This document shows positions 43,012 to 51,276 of a stretch of DNA of 64,000 bases, piece after piece (positions within the stretch are counted from its first letter, which is position 1; each line of letters starts with the position of its first letter). A program made the translations under genes and the position numbers. Source of the stretch: Anaerococcus sp. Marseille-Q7828. Lineage in GTDB: Bacteria; Bacillota; Clostridia; Tissierellales; Peptoniphilaceae. The notes below the pieces were generated by a model. It was given only the letters and a program-made list of their open reading frames with translations, made no database searches and was not told where the DNA came from. The stretch covers positions 620,001 to 684,000 of the forward strand of contig NZ_OX458331.1 of assembly GCF_949769285.1 (NCBI RefSeq), written 5' to 3'.

Positions 43012-43715
43012 TGGATAAGATTTATGGCAGAAAGCCAGTTCTTGAAACTATTGATGCTGGCGTTGAAATAAAAAGAGCCTATATAATCGATCAAAAAACA
43101 CCTATAGTAGGAAAAATCATAGACAAACTTACTAGAGCAAAGGTTGAAATCAAATTTGTAGACAAAAACTTTTTTAGAGATGTAGAAGGCAACCACCAAG
43201 GTGTGATGATTGAAGTTGACTCATTCAAATATGGATCCTTGGATGACGTAAAAGACTCAGAAAGACTTATATTGCTTGACAAAATAGAAGACCCACACAA
43301 CCTTGGAGCCATCATCAGATCTGCCGAAAGCTTTGGCTTTGATGGAGTGATCATACCAGAACGCCGCTCAGCCAAGGTCAGCCCTACAGTATATAAGACA
43401 AGTGCTGGAGCTATAAATAATATTAAGATTGTTATGGTAAAAAACCTCAACCGTGCCATGGAAGAATTGAAGGACCAGGGTTTTTGGATATATGGTTTGG
43501 CAGGAGAGGCAGAAAGCTCTATTGACCAAACTGACCTAAAGGGAAAAGTTGCCCTTGTTGTTGGTAACGAGGGAGATGGCCTAAGCAGGATGGTAAGAGA
43601 GCACTGTGATATGCTAGTCAAAATCCCTATGCAAGGCTTGGTCAATAGCCTCAATGCATCAGTAGCAAGTGCAATCTCCATGTATGAGCTAGTAAGGCAA
43701 AATGGCTTTAACTAA
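43011..43715 (+). CDS. rlmB: 23S rRNA 2'-O-methyltransferase RlmB (TrmH/SpoU family)
   Basis: A 234-residue SPOUT methyltransferase. It begins IYGRKPVLETI with the N-terminal RNA-binding domain (about 1-70); SPOUT motifs are DPHNLGAIIRSAESFG near 96, VVGNEGDGLSRMV near 182 and IPMQGLVNSLNASVASAISMYE near 204 (given in part). It methylates G2251-equivalent of 23S rRNA. In Bacillus the mini-RNase III gene mrnC separates cysS and rlmB; here the two overlap by one base. Confidence 0.92.
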   Translation: MDKIYGRKPVLETIDAGVEIKRAYIIDQKTPIVGKIIDKLTRAKVEIKFVDKNFFRDVEGNHQGVMIEVDSFKYGSLDDVKDSERLILLDKIEDPHNLGAIIRSAESFGFDGVIIPERRSAKVSPTVYKTSAGAINNIKIVMVKNLNRAMEELKDQGFWIYGLAGEAESSIDQTDLKGKVALVVGNEGDGLSRMVREHCDMLVKIPMQGLVNSLNASVASAISMYELVRQNGFN

Positions 43716-44229
43716 GAAAAACATCACCATTATAGATGGATATAATGTGATAAATGCTTGGCCAGAACTAAAAGAACTAGCCAAGCAGAACTTGGCAGAT
43801 GCAAGGCTTGCCCTTATAGAAGAATTGGCAGAATATATGTCTATGAGTGGGGAAGAAGTCATAATAGTCTTTGATGCCTACAATCTCGATAGACCCAAAG
43901 AGACAATCGAAGAAAAATATGGTATGGAAATTGTCTACACAAAAAGATTTCAAACGGCCGACACCTACATAGAAAAGCAAATTTTAAATATAGGTCGTAG
44001 GCACAATCTAAAGGTAGTCACAGATGATGGGCAGATACAAATACTAGCCACAAGTAAGGGCGCAAGCAGGATGACTTCAACTGAGCTAAAAGCTGATATT
44101 TTTAACAATCATTCAAAGATAAAACGAAAAAGAAAAGCAGATTTCAACCGCAATTTCAAGTCGTTCCCCCTATCAAATGAATTGATAGAAAAAATCGACC
44201 AAATGAAAAAGGATTTGGAATCTAATTAG
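43702..44229 (+). CDS. rae1: NYN-domain ribosome-dependent endoribonuclease (YacP/Rae1)
   Basis: A 175-residue NYN (PIN-like) nuclease. IIDGYNVINAWPEL near residue 10 gives the first acidic residue, VIIVFDAYN near 53 the second and KVVTDDGQIQILA near 107 the later ones. Its start lies 14 bases inside rlmB. In B. subtilis the orthologue in the same gene order cleaves mRNA at the ribosome A site. The basic segment KIKRKRKADFNR near 138 may bind RNA. Confidence 0.85.
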   Translation: MALTKKNITIIDGYNVINAWPELKELAKQNLADARLALIEELAEYMSMSGEEVIIVFDAYNLDRPKETIEEKYGMEIVYTKRFQTADTYIEKQILNIGRRHNLKVVTDDGQIQILATSKGASRMTSTELKADIFNNHSKIKRKRKADFNRNFKSFPLSNELIEKIDQMKKDLESN

Positions 44230-44266
44230 CGATACAAGGTAAAATAAATTCACTAAAAGGTAAGAT

Positions 44267-45340
44267 ATGGATAAAATAAATTTAAAAGAAGAAGCGACAC
44301 TTGAGAAAATTCGTTCATTCTTCAACTCCGAAGATATGAGTGAAGAGGAAATCTCAAGTGTCCTAGAAGAATTATCAGAAGAAGAAAAAGAAGAACTAGA
44401 AGAATATCTACTAGAAGAAGAGATCATCATAGAAGAAGAGGAAATCGACGAAGATAGCGAAATCGAAGATGAAATAATCGATGAAGTCGATGATGAAGAG
44501 GACGACGCCCCTATAAAAAGAGCAGAATCCACAGCTATAACCCCACTTTCTAGAAAAGATATGATGAAACTATCCGACATGACCAATGAAGAGATAGTAG
44601 AACAATTCCAAGCAGGCAACCAAAATGCCTTAGCAGCCCTAGTAGAAAAAAACCAAGGTCTTGTAAGAAGCCGTGCATCATACTTCTATAGATCTCACGG
44701 CAATGACCTAGACCTAGAAGACCTAGTCCAATCAGGTATGCTTGGTATGATAAGAGCAGCAGAGAAATTTGACCTAAGCCTAGGCTACAAATTTACAACC
44801 TATGCCTACAAATGGATAGACAAGGCAATCAGAAAGGCCATCAACAAAGAAGGCCACACCATAAGGATACCTGCTGGCAAATACTTGAAACTAAATAAAC
44901 TAAAACAAATCCTAAAGGCAAATCCAGAAGCAAGCGATGACGAGATATATAAGATCTTGGAAAAAGAAGGTATAGACAAAAAACAAGCAGACGACCTATT
45001 CCTAATAAATAGAAACCAAGTAAACTCAACATCTCTAAACATCAACCTAGACAGCGAGGACTCCACAGGTGATGAGCTAATGGACATGGTAGGAGACGAA
45101 TCAACTCCAGTTGACGTTCTGATCCTAGAACGTGACATGGAAAATTTCCTAATGAAAGCCCTAGACCAACTAACGGAAAGAGAAAAACAAATCATAATCT
45201 ACCGTTACGGCCTAGACAACGAAAAACCAAAAACTCTAGAAGAAATAGGCACAATCTACGACCTATCAAGAGAGAGAATCAGACAAATAGAAAACCAAGC
45301 CTTAGGAAAATTAAAAGAGTTTTCTGACAGCGAAAACTAG
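44267..45340 (+). CDS. Sigma-70 family RNA polymerase sigma factor with acidic N-terminal extension
   Basis: A 357-residue sigma factor. Residues 1-90 are dominated by Glu and Asp (long runs around 20-78) with no counterpart in SigH. Region 1.2/2.1 starts near 105; region 2.2-2.3 has DLVQSGMLGMIRAAEKFDL and the melting aromatic stretch YKFTTYAYKWIDKAI; region 3 spans about 190-260; region 4.2 has TLEEIGTIYDLSRERIRQIE. It is closest to group 1/2 sigma factors, but the position after rae1 is that of sigH in Bacillus and there is no dnaG beside it. Primary or alternative sigma cannot be decided here. Confidence 0.82.
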   Translation: MDKINLKEEATLEKIRSFFNSEDMSEEEISSVLEELSEEEKEELEEYLLEEEIIIEEEEIDEDSEIEDEIIDEVDDEEDDAPIKRAESTAITPLSRKDMMKLSDMTNEEIVEQFQAGNQNALAALVEKNQGLVRSRASYFYRSHGNDLDLEDLVQSGMLGMIRAAEKFDLSLGYKFTTYAYKWIDKAIRKAINKEGHTIRIPAGKYLKLNKLKQILKANPEASDDEIYKILEKEGIDKKQADDLFLINRNQVNSTSLNINLDSEDSTGDELMDMVGDESTPVDVLILERDMENFLMKALDQLTEREKQIIIYRYGLDNEKPKTLEEIGTIYDLSRERIRQIENQALGKLKEFSDSEN

Positions 45341-45342
45341 AA

Positions 45343-45495
45343 GGGACTGTTGCAAAATAGATAAATCGTTCCTATATAATTCGAGCACCCTCCCAGAAAG
45401 TTTGGCCTCCCTAAGCCGGCGGGCTAAACCTCAAACTTTCTGGGAGTGCACTCCAATTATGGAACGATATATATCTATCAATTTGCAACAGCCCC
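45343..45495 (+). repeat. Large palindromic element, copy 1
   Basis: About 153 bp, far more GC-rich at its centre than its surroundings. Left end GGGACTGTTGCAAAATAGAT and right end ATTTGCAACAGCCCC are inverted; inner arms CTCCCAGAAAGTTTG and CAAACTTTCTGGGAG pair perfectly around a GCCGGCGGGC-containing centre. The GCTGTTGCAAA ends resemble insertion-sequence termini, so it may be a MITE; no transposase is inside. It begins two bases after the sigma gene's stop and ends in six T, so it also serves as terminator. Related copies: 49460 and 57117. Confidence 0.9.
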
Positions 45496-45523
45496 TTTTT
45501 TGTGCATTGTTTTAAAATAAGCA

Positions 45524-45560
45524 TTGACAGATTATAACTGTTAATATACACTATATACAG
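45524..45560 (+). promoter_or_regulatory. Promoter/operator region of the GntR-ABC operon
   Basis: TTGACA at 45524-45529 is followed by ACAG (45527-45530)-N7-CTGT (45538-45541)-N15-ACAG (45557-45560). The second inverted pair encloses TATA-rich sequence with -10-like hexamers. GntR proteins of the YtrA type usually bind such dyads in front of their own ABC operon. Confidence 0.45.
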
Positions 45561-45571
45561 ATGGAGGATAT

Positions 45572-45949
45572 ATGGATATAAAAATAAAGTACTCGAGTAA
45601 AGATCCGATATATTTACAAATCAAAAACCAAATAAGAGATGCTATTTTAAATGACCAGCTGGATATTAATGAACCCTTGCCTTCTATAAGATTTTTGGCA
45701 AAAGAGCTTAAGGTTAGTGTTATTACTACAAAAAGAGCCTATGACGAACTAGAAAAAGATGGACTAATTAACACCGTTCCAGGCAAGGGTTCTTTTATCA
45801 AAAGCCAAGATCCCAAGATCGTTAGGGAAAAAATTATGATTAAGATAGAAGAATATGTAAAAGAAATTAATGATTTAGCTAAGATTGCTGATATTTCAAA
45901 AGAGGAAATAGTATCCTTATTCGATATATTGGAGGACTATGATGGATGA
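45572..45949 (+). CDS. GntR-family regulator, YtrA subfamily
   Basis: A 125-residue protein with an N-terminal winged helix: PIYLQIKNQIRDAILND, PLPSIRFLAKELKVSVITTKRAYDELE in part, and the wing GLINTVPGKGSFI (all within residues 12-75), followed by a short helical C-terminal dimer region as in YtrA and not by a large ligand domain. It overlaps the ATPase gene that follows. YtrA-type proteins repress an ABC operon that responds to cell-wall antibiotics or other envelope stress in known cases. Confidence 0.88.
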   Translation: MDIKIKYSSKDPIYLQIKNQIRDAILNDQLDINEPLPSIRFLAKELKVSVITTKRAYDELEKDGLINTVPGKGSFIKSQDPKIVREKIMIKIEEYVKEINDLAKIADISKEEIVSLFDILEDYDG

Positions 45950-46808
45950 TATAATCAAGCTAAAAAATGTTGAAAAAGAATTTGTTGGATTTAAATTAGG
46001 ACCATTAGACCTAAATATCAAAAAGGGAACTGTAACAGGTCTTATTGGAGAAAATGGAGCAGGGAAATCAACAACCTTAAAATTACTCTTGAATGCCCTA
46101 AAGAAAGATAGAGGAACAATTGAAGTATTTGGCAAAGATATAAATGATCTTAGTGAAGAAGAAAAATATAAAATTGGATTTGTCTACGATGATTTATATT
46201 TGCCCGATACTATGGATATTGGTGAAATAGAAACATTTCATGAAAAGCTTTATAGGGACTATTGGCAAGAAGATGTATTTTATGGTTTTGTGAATAGATT
46301 CGATTTGCCAGAGAGGCAAGCAATAAAATCTTTTTCTCGTGGTATGAAAATGAAATTATCTTTTGCTTTGGCCCTATCTCATAATGCTGAACTATTAATA
46401 TTAGATGAGGCAACTAGTGGCCTTGATCCAGTTGCAAGAGATGATTTTTTGGATATTCTACTTGATTTTATCCAAGATGAGAATCACACAGTTTTAATAT
46501 CTTCTCATATTTTGTCTGATTTAGAAAAAATAGCTGATTACATAGCCTTTATTCATAAGGGAGATTTATTATTTAATGAAGAAAAAGATAGACTAATAGA
46601 TATTTATGGCTTAGTTTCATTAAATGATGACGAATATGAAAGTTTGGATAAAAATGCAATTATTGCAGTCAGGAAACACAAATTTGGCCGTGAATGTTTG
46701 GTGGTAAGAGACAAAATGCCAGATGGGATTGAACTAGAAAATCCTAGTATCGAAGACATTATGGTATATATGATAAAGGAGGCCTACAATGAAAGCCTTG
46801 ATATATAA
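45939..46808 (+). CDS. ABC transporter ATP-binding protein (GntR-linked)
   Basis: A 289-residue ATPase. Walker A GENGAGKSTT near residue 36, signature SFSRGMKMKLSFA near 129, Walker B LLILDEATSGLDPVA near 149, H-loop SSHILSDLE near 188, and a C-terminal extension typical of drug or lantibiotic exporters. It pairs with the membrane subunit that starts 20 bases before its end. Export of a peptide or antibiotic is a reasonable guess from the YtrA regulator, not shown. Confidence 0.88.
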   Translation: MMDDIIKLKNVEKEFVGFKLGPLDLNIKKGTVTGLIGENGAGKSTTLKLLLNALKKDRGTIEVFGKDINDLSEEEKYKIGFVYDDLYLPDTMDIGEIETFHEKLYRDYWQEDVFYGFVNRFDLPERQAIKSFSRGMKMKLSFALALSHNAELLILDEATSGLDPVARDDFLDILLDFIQDENHTVLISSHILSDLEKIADYIAFIHKGDLLFNEEKDRLIDIYGLVSLNDDEYESLDKNAIIAVRKHKFGRECLVVRDKMPDGIELENPSIEDIMVYMIKEAYNESLDI

Positions 46809-47418
46809 AGATATAATTGCATTTAAAAGATATTTTATTATTATAGGGATGTTTATATTATTATTAACATATTATCAATACAAGCAAGGTCAATTATTGA
46901 TATCAACAGGTTTTTTTGCCCTAATACCAATAGCACTTTTAAATGGATTATTTGACGCAGATATAAAATCAAGCTCTGATAAATATATAGTAGGAATGGG
47001 GATAAATAAAAGAAAAATTGTTTTATCCAGATACATTATTATATGGATATTTACTGGATTAGCAATCTTAATTGGCATTATGGGAAGATTGATGGCAAAC
47101 AAGCTTGATAAATTTTCAATTAGCCTTCTTATATCAATTATAATTTTATCATCAACTCTAATACCACTAATCCAACTCCCCCTAATGTATAAATTTGGAA
47201 GTCAAAAAGCTAGAACAGTTTTTATATTTATATATTTTTCTATCTTTATGATAGTGAATTATTTGTGGGAAAATGAAGAATTAGTAATTAGATTTCTACA
47301 AGAAAATTTATTAATTGGTAAAAATCATGTAGGCTTAGTAATTTTACTTATAGCTCTTGTTTTAAATGCCATATCTTTAATTGCTTCTATCAAAATTTAT
47401 GAAAACAAGGAACTATAG
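46789..47418 (+). CDS. ABC-2 type permease subunit
   Basis: A 209-residue integral membrane protein with six helices and short loops. It resembles the ABC-2 family (ABC2_membrane_5-like) by architecture only. Overlap of 20 bases with the ATPase gene shows that they form one transporter. It is about the usual size for YtrC/BcrB-type partners. Confidence 0.75.
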   Translation: MKALIYKDIIAFKRYFIIIGMFILLLTYYQYKQGQLLISTGFFALIPIALLNGLFDADIKSSSDKYIVGMGINKRKIVLSRYIIIWIFTGLAILIGIMGRLMANKLDKFSISLLISIIILSSTLIPLIQLPLMYKFGSQKARTVFIFIYFSIFMIVNYLWENEELVIRFLQENLLIGKNHVGLVILLIALVLNAISLIASIKIYENKEL

Positions 47419-47489
47419 TTCTATTAATACTTTGGTTGAAAAATCACGGCTTAGTAGTACAGTTGTATTACAAATATAGGGGGGATTTT

Positions 47490-47717
47490 ATGGATACAGT
47501 TGTAAAATCAATTAGATTTACCAAAGAAGAAGAGAGAGCTATTAATGAATACGCTGATTTTGCCAATAGGAGTTTTTCTGATGTGGTGAAATCTGCCATC
47601 CTTGATAAGCTAGAAGATGAATACGACATAAAAGTTGGCGAAGAGGCTTACGAAGAATATTTAAAGAATCCAGTTTCTCACCCAATAGAAGAATTATTTG
47701 AGGAATTTGATGTGTAG
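47490..47717 (+). CDS. Antitoxin, RelB/DUF6290 ribbon-helix-helix type
   Basis: Start at 47490 after TAGGGGGGAT; the in-frame ATG at 47436 has no ribosome site. The 75-residue protein starts MDTVVKSIRFTKEEERAINEYAD, stated in part: a beta strand and helix of a ribbon-helix-helix DNA-binding domain, with NRSFSDVVKSAI as second helix, and an acidic C-terminal tail that would wrap the toxin. It overlaps the toxin gene by 8 bases, the usual arrangement for type II pairs. Confidence 0.85.
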   Translation: MDTVVKSIRFTKEEERAINEYADFANRSFSDVVKSAILDKLEDEYDIKVGEEAYEEYLKNPVSHPIEELFEEFDV

Positions 47718-47973
47718 TTTTGAAACAACTGATAGATTTAATAAACAATTAGGCAAAATTGATAAGTCAAATGCTAGGTTAATTCTAAAATATATTAAAA
47801 ATAAGATAGGGAATGTAGAAAATCCTTGGATTTATGGAGAGACACCAGGGGAAGATACAGCTGGCATTGTGAGGTACAGGATTGGAGACTATAGACTTAT
47901 TTGCAAGATAGAAGATGGCAAGCTTCTAATTCTAGCTTTAAGCCTAGGCCACAGGAGAGAAATTTATAGATAA
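47710..47973 (+). CDS. Toxin, RelE/ParE family
   Basis: ATG at 47710 overlaps the antitoxin stop (ATGTGTAG). The 87-residue protein has the RelE core: FNKQLGKIDKSNARLILKYI near the N-terminus, GIVRYRIGDYRLICKIEDG near 52 with the conserved Arg residues, and the end GHRREIYR. Family members cut mRNA on the ribosome; ParE members hit gyrase. The RIGDYR..GHRREIY pattern fits RelE better. Confidence 0.88.
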   Translation: MCSFETTDRFNKQLGKIDKSNARLILKYIKNKIGNVENPWIYGETPGEDTAGIVRYRIGDYRLICKIEDGKLLILALSLGHRREIYR

Positions 47974-48049
47974 ATATGAGATATTTGTTTTTGTATGTAA
48001 ATAAATATAAAAATCTATGAATTAAGAATTTATACTTTTTATCGATCAC

Positions 48050-48073
48050 AGGGCAGCTAAGCTGTCCTTTTTA
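48050..48073 (+). terminator. Terminator after the toxin-antitoxin pair
   Basis: GGGCAGCT and AGCTGTCC form a compact stem followed by TTTTTAT. The stretch 47974-48049 holds nothing else recognisable. Confidence 0.7.
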
Positions 48074-48119
48074 TGGTAAAAATGCCTTATCTTAGTATAG
48101 TAGAAAAAAGTGAGGTATT

Positions 48120-48950
48120 ATGGATTACGAAAAACCATTTTTATATATAGATACAAATTTTGCTCCAGATGAGGCCTTGATGACTTATATGGCTACAAAG
48201 TCTTATGATTTTGAGCTTGTGGCTTTGTCTACTGGATCTGGGATGATGAATACAAAACTTGCTGCTGAAAATATTGTCGGCCTTATGGCTGATGATGGCC
48301 TATATTTATCGGTGGCTGCTGGTGAGGATTTTTCTCCTTACCATCATTTGGATAAGGAAATTTTTACTACAAGAAAAGACTACATAGAAAATATGCCTGC
48401 CTATGAAAATATAATTGATAAGGCCAGTGATTGTGGCAAACTTGATATCATTGCTACAGCAGGTCTTACAAATATTGCCAAGGCCATAGAGGAAGCCCCT
48501 GAGATAGAGGATTATATATCCCATATTTTTATCCTTGGTGGGGAATGTGATGGCGAAGTTTCAGAAACTTTTATAGAAGACCCAGCATCTGTTGATAAGA
48601 TTTTAAATTCTAGTATTGACTTATTTTTATTACCCATAGAAATAGCTAATCAGTTTAGTCTTTCTGATGGTATGATAGAAAAATTGTCAGGTCAAGATAA
48701 GAATCTGGATATAATCTTAGATGAGTTTAAGAAAGATAATTATAGACTCCTTAAAGCCAATCTTTTGATGTATTTGATGCTTATGCCTGAGGCCTTTATC
48801 TTTGAGGAGTCAGGTTTTGGAATTCATGTTGACGATTCTGAGGGAGAGATGGGAAGTCTTTATAGGACTGATACAAGGAAGAAAAACTATAGGGTCACTA
48901 GGGTAAATGAGGATACTTTCTACGACTTTCTCATGGGGAGCCTAAAGTGA
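48120..48950 (+). CDS. Nucleoside-hydrolase-fold protein with altered active site
   Basis: A 276-residue protein with the inosine-uridine hydrolase fold: N-terminal LYIDTNFAPDEALMTYM, IIATAGLTNIAKAI near 112, ISHIFILGGECDGE near 136, and a later ASVDKILNSSIDLFLLP. In active enzymes the N-terminal motif is DxDxxxDD, binding Ca2+. Here it is Asp11-Thr-Asn13-...-Asp17-Glu18, so two of four acidic ligands are changed. It may have another substrate or be a non-catalytic nucleoside binder. It overlaps the FUSC-like gene by four bases. Confidence 0.7.
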   Translation: MDYEKPFLYIDTNFAPDEALMTYMATKSYDFELVALSTGSGMMNTKLAAENIVGLMADDGLYLSVAAGEDFSPYHHLDKEIFTTRKDYIENMPAYENIIDKASDCGKLDIIATAGLTNIAKAIEEAPEIEDYISHIFILGGECDGEVSETFIEDPASVDKILNSSIDLFLLPIEIANQFSLSDGMIEKLSGQDKNLDIILDEFKKDNYRLLKANLLMYLMLMPEAFIFEESGFGIHVDDSEGEMGSLYRTDTRKKNYRVTRVNEDTFYDFLMGSLK

Positions 48951-49450
48951 AATTTAAGAAACCTGGCCTTAGAATAGTTAAGACCTTCATAGCTGTCACT
49001 CTTGCTATGCTGATTTCATCTTTTAGACCAGGAGAGGGCTTGCCTTTTTATAGTGCTATTGCTGCCATAATTTGCCTAAAATCTGACGTGGAAGGATCCC
49101 GCGAGATTGGTATAAATAGGGTGATTGGCACCATGCTTGGTGGTTTGTGTGGTTTGCTATATCTTTTGATAGTGCCTGCAAATTATCTGCCAAGGGCATT
49201 GGAACTTATTTTGATTAGTTTACTAGCATCAATCATTATTTGGGTAATGGCTATGGCTGGCAAACCTAAGGCTATTTCCATCATGGCCATAGTATTTTTG
49301 TCAATTACTATAAACCACGGCAACGAGGGCAACTTGCCATTTCTATTTGCCTTTAATAGGACCTTTGACACTATGGTTGGAGTAATTATGGCCATTGTGG
49401 TAAATTGGTCAGATTTTGAGATAAGGGAAAATTATAATAAGAATCATTAA
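48947..49450 (+). CDS. FUSC/aromatic acid exporter-like membrane protein (copy 1)
   Basis: A 167-residue protein with five to six helices. KKPGLRIVKTFIAVTLAMLI, FRPGEGLPFYSAIAAIICL in part and GINRVIGTMLGGLCGLLYLL are the typical N-terminal half of FUSC/ArAE (DUF939-like) proteins. It lacks the long cytoplasmic C-terminal domain. A paralogue lies at 51277, beyond the ClC gene. Substrate unknown. Confidence 0.75.
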   Translation: MKFKKPGLRIVKTFIAVTLAMLISSFRPGEGLPFYSAIAAIICLKSDVEGSREIGINRVIGTMLGGLCGLLYLLIVPANYLPRALELILISLLASIIIWVMAMAGKPKAISIMAIVFLSITINHGNEGNLPFLFAFNRTFDTMVGVIMAIVVNWSDFEIRENYNKNH

Positions 49451-49459
49451 TAAAATAAA

Positions 49460-49609
49460 GGGGCTGTTGCAAAATAGATAAATCGTTCCTAAATCATTCG
49501 AGCACCCTCCCGAAAAGTTTGGCCTCCACGAGCCGGCGGGCTAAATCTCAAACTTTTCGGTAGTGCACTCTAATGATGGAACGATAAATATCTATTAATT
49601 TGCAACACC
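49460..49609 (+). repeat. Large palindromic element, copy 2
   Basis: Same architecture and orientation as copy 1. The inner arms read CCCGAAAAGTTTG and CAAACTTTTCGG, and the outer arms ATCATTCGAG and CTAATGATGG: changes from copy 1 occur in both arms so that pairing is kept. The right end has lost three bases (GCAACACC for GCAACAGCCCC). It lies between convergent genes and ends in six T. Confidence 0.9.
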
Positions 49610-49613
49610 TTTT

Positions 49614-51146
49614 TTATTCATATTTTAAAAATTTGTCTATATCTAGGGCATCTGTGGCATCTTCAAGGACTGTCAATTTGTCAGCTGATTGTATATAATC
49701 ATCGGCATTTGGAACAAACTCCTGGCCATCTCTTTCTATAGATAAGACGATGACGTGTTTTGGAAAGTCGATTTCCCTTAGTCTTTTACCAACAACTTCA
49801 AGATTTTCTGTCATAGTGTATTCAAAAATAGAATAATTGCCAAGTTCTCTTTCGACTGGACTTAGTAAATTCTTGTCCTTTAATTGTCTTTCTAGAAGTG
49901 TGTCATAGATTGGAGCCACTTTGAAGGCTTCTGCTATGTAGTATGAGACTATCACAACTATTGAAAGGGCTATGAGATGTTCAAAGGTCTTTGTCATCTC
50001 TGATACTAAGATTATTGAAAGTATAGGGCTTCTTACAACAGATGCAAGTATGCCACTCATTCCTAATATGAGGAAATTTATATAAAACTGATCTATAGGT
50101 ACAGCATTTCTTAGCATAGAAAATATCAAAGATCCACAACAGCCGCCTATGACAAGGACTGGCAAGAAAATACCACCTTGGACCCCAGATCCGTAGCAAA
50201 AAGTTGTATAGAAAAGCTTAGCTAATAAGATCATCAGTATATAAACAACAGAAAATTTGTTCAAGGACATTTCTTCCAAAAGTCCGTGTCCTCCACCAGT
50301 AGCCTTAAAAAATGTAAAGCCAATAAGGATTGTAACAGCCATAAGTAGACCATATTTTGATATTGGTGAGCTTAATTTCTTGAACATATCTTGGAATTTT
50401 ACAATCAAAGTATTGTAAAAAACTCCAATAATTCCTGTGAGGATTCCTATAAGTATTGCAACCCAGATTAATTTCATTGGCAAAGACTCGGCTACTGCAA
50501 AGGAGAAGGCAGTCTCTGGTCCCATCAAGACAAAGGATATGAAATTTGCTGTAATTGATGCAATTAGGGCTGGCAAAAGAACATATTTGGAATAAGACTT
50601 GTGCAGCTCCTCAATGGCAAATATACAACCTGCTAAAGGAGCGTTGAAAGCTGCAGCAAGGCCAGCGGCAGCTCCTGCAGTGATTAAATATTTTATTTCA
50701 TCAGGTTCTCTTTTAAGAAACTTGCCAACAAGCTTGGCACTTGCTCCACCTATCTGGATAGATGGACCTTCACGACCGAGGGAAAATCCCATGAGATTGC
50801 CCAGGCCTCCACCTATGATTTTTGAAGCAATAGTAGGAACTTCTTCCATTTGGAATTTGCCAAGTATTTCTGCTCGGATTTGGGGAATACCACTTCCTCC
50901 AGAAAGAGGCGCCCATTTTAAGAGCTTATAAATTGTATAAGAAGATATAATTGCAATCGCTAATAATATTAGTATAGATTTTATGTTAGAATCAGCATAC
51001 AAATAGCCCCTGTAGATATCCATCTTTGAAATAATGAACCTATAGAGGACTGAAAATAAGCCTGCGAATATACCGACTATTATCGAATCGACCAATATTC
51101 TAAATATTAGTTTCCTTTTGTCATCAAAATGATTTTTCATTTTCAC
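49614..51146 (-). CDS. ClC-family chloride/proton transporter with C-terminal TrkA-C domain
   Basis: A 510-residue protein. ClC selectivity motifs: GSGIPQIR near residue 83, GREGPSIQIGG near 123, and GVQGGIFLPVLVIGG near 322. The gating/proton-coupling Glu of GREGP is present, and the C-terminal 75 residues form a TrkA-C/RCK-C ligand domain (LREIDFPKHVIVLS...). It probably exchanges chloride or fluoride for protons; the G-x-E-G-P motif fits chloride rather than fluoride types. Confidence 0.9.
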   Translation of the reverse strand: MKMKNHFDDKRKLIFRILVDSIIVGIFAGLFSVLYRFIISKMDIYRGYLYADSNIKSILILLAIAIISSYTIYKLLKWAPLSGGSGIPQIRAEILGKFQMEEVPTIASKIIGGGLGNLMGFSLGREGPSIQIGGASAKLVGKFLKREPDEIKYLITAGAAAGLAAAFNAPLAGCIFAIEELHKSYSKYVLLPALIASITANFISFVLMGPETAFSFAVAESLPMKLIWVAILIGILTGIIGVFYNTLIVKFQDMFKKLSSPISKYGLLMAVTILIGFTFFKATGGGHGLLEEMSLNKFSVVYILMILLAKLFYTTFCYGSGVQGGIFLPVLVIGGCCGSLIFSMLRNAVPIDQFYINFLILGMSGILASVVRSPILSIILVSEMTKTFEHLIALSIVVIVSYYIAEAFKVAPIYDTLLERQLKDKNLLSPVERELGNYSIFEYTMTENLEVVGKRLREIDFPKHVIVLSIERDGQEFVPNADDYIQSADKLTVLEDATDALDIDKFLKYE

Positions 51147-51276
51147 CGTCCTTAAATTTACTAGATAAATTTATTATACTGGAATATGCCCCTATTACTT
51201 AATAATTATTCTATTTTAAATAAATCACCTATATGATACAATCTATTTCAAATACAAATATCTTTTGGAGTAATAA

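Noticed and set aside
43091-43681. A 196-codon open frame on the - strand inside rlmB
   Set aside because: Antisense to a well-supported methyltransferase gene, no ribosome site, Ser/Leu-rich shadow composition.
45343-45495. An insertion sequence with transposase
   Set aside because: The ends look IS-like, but the element is only ~150 bp, has no coding capacity, and no transposase gene was found in the window.
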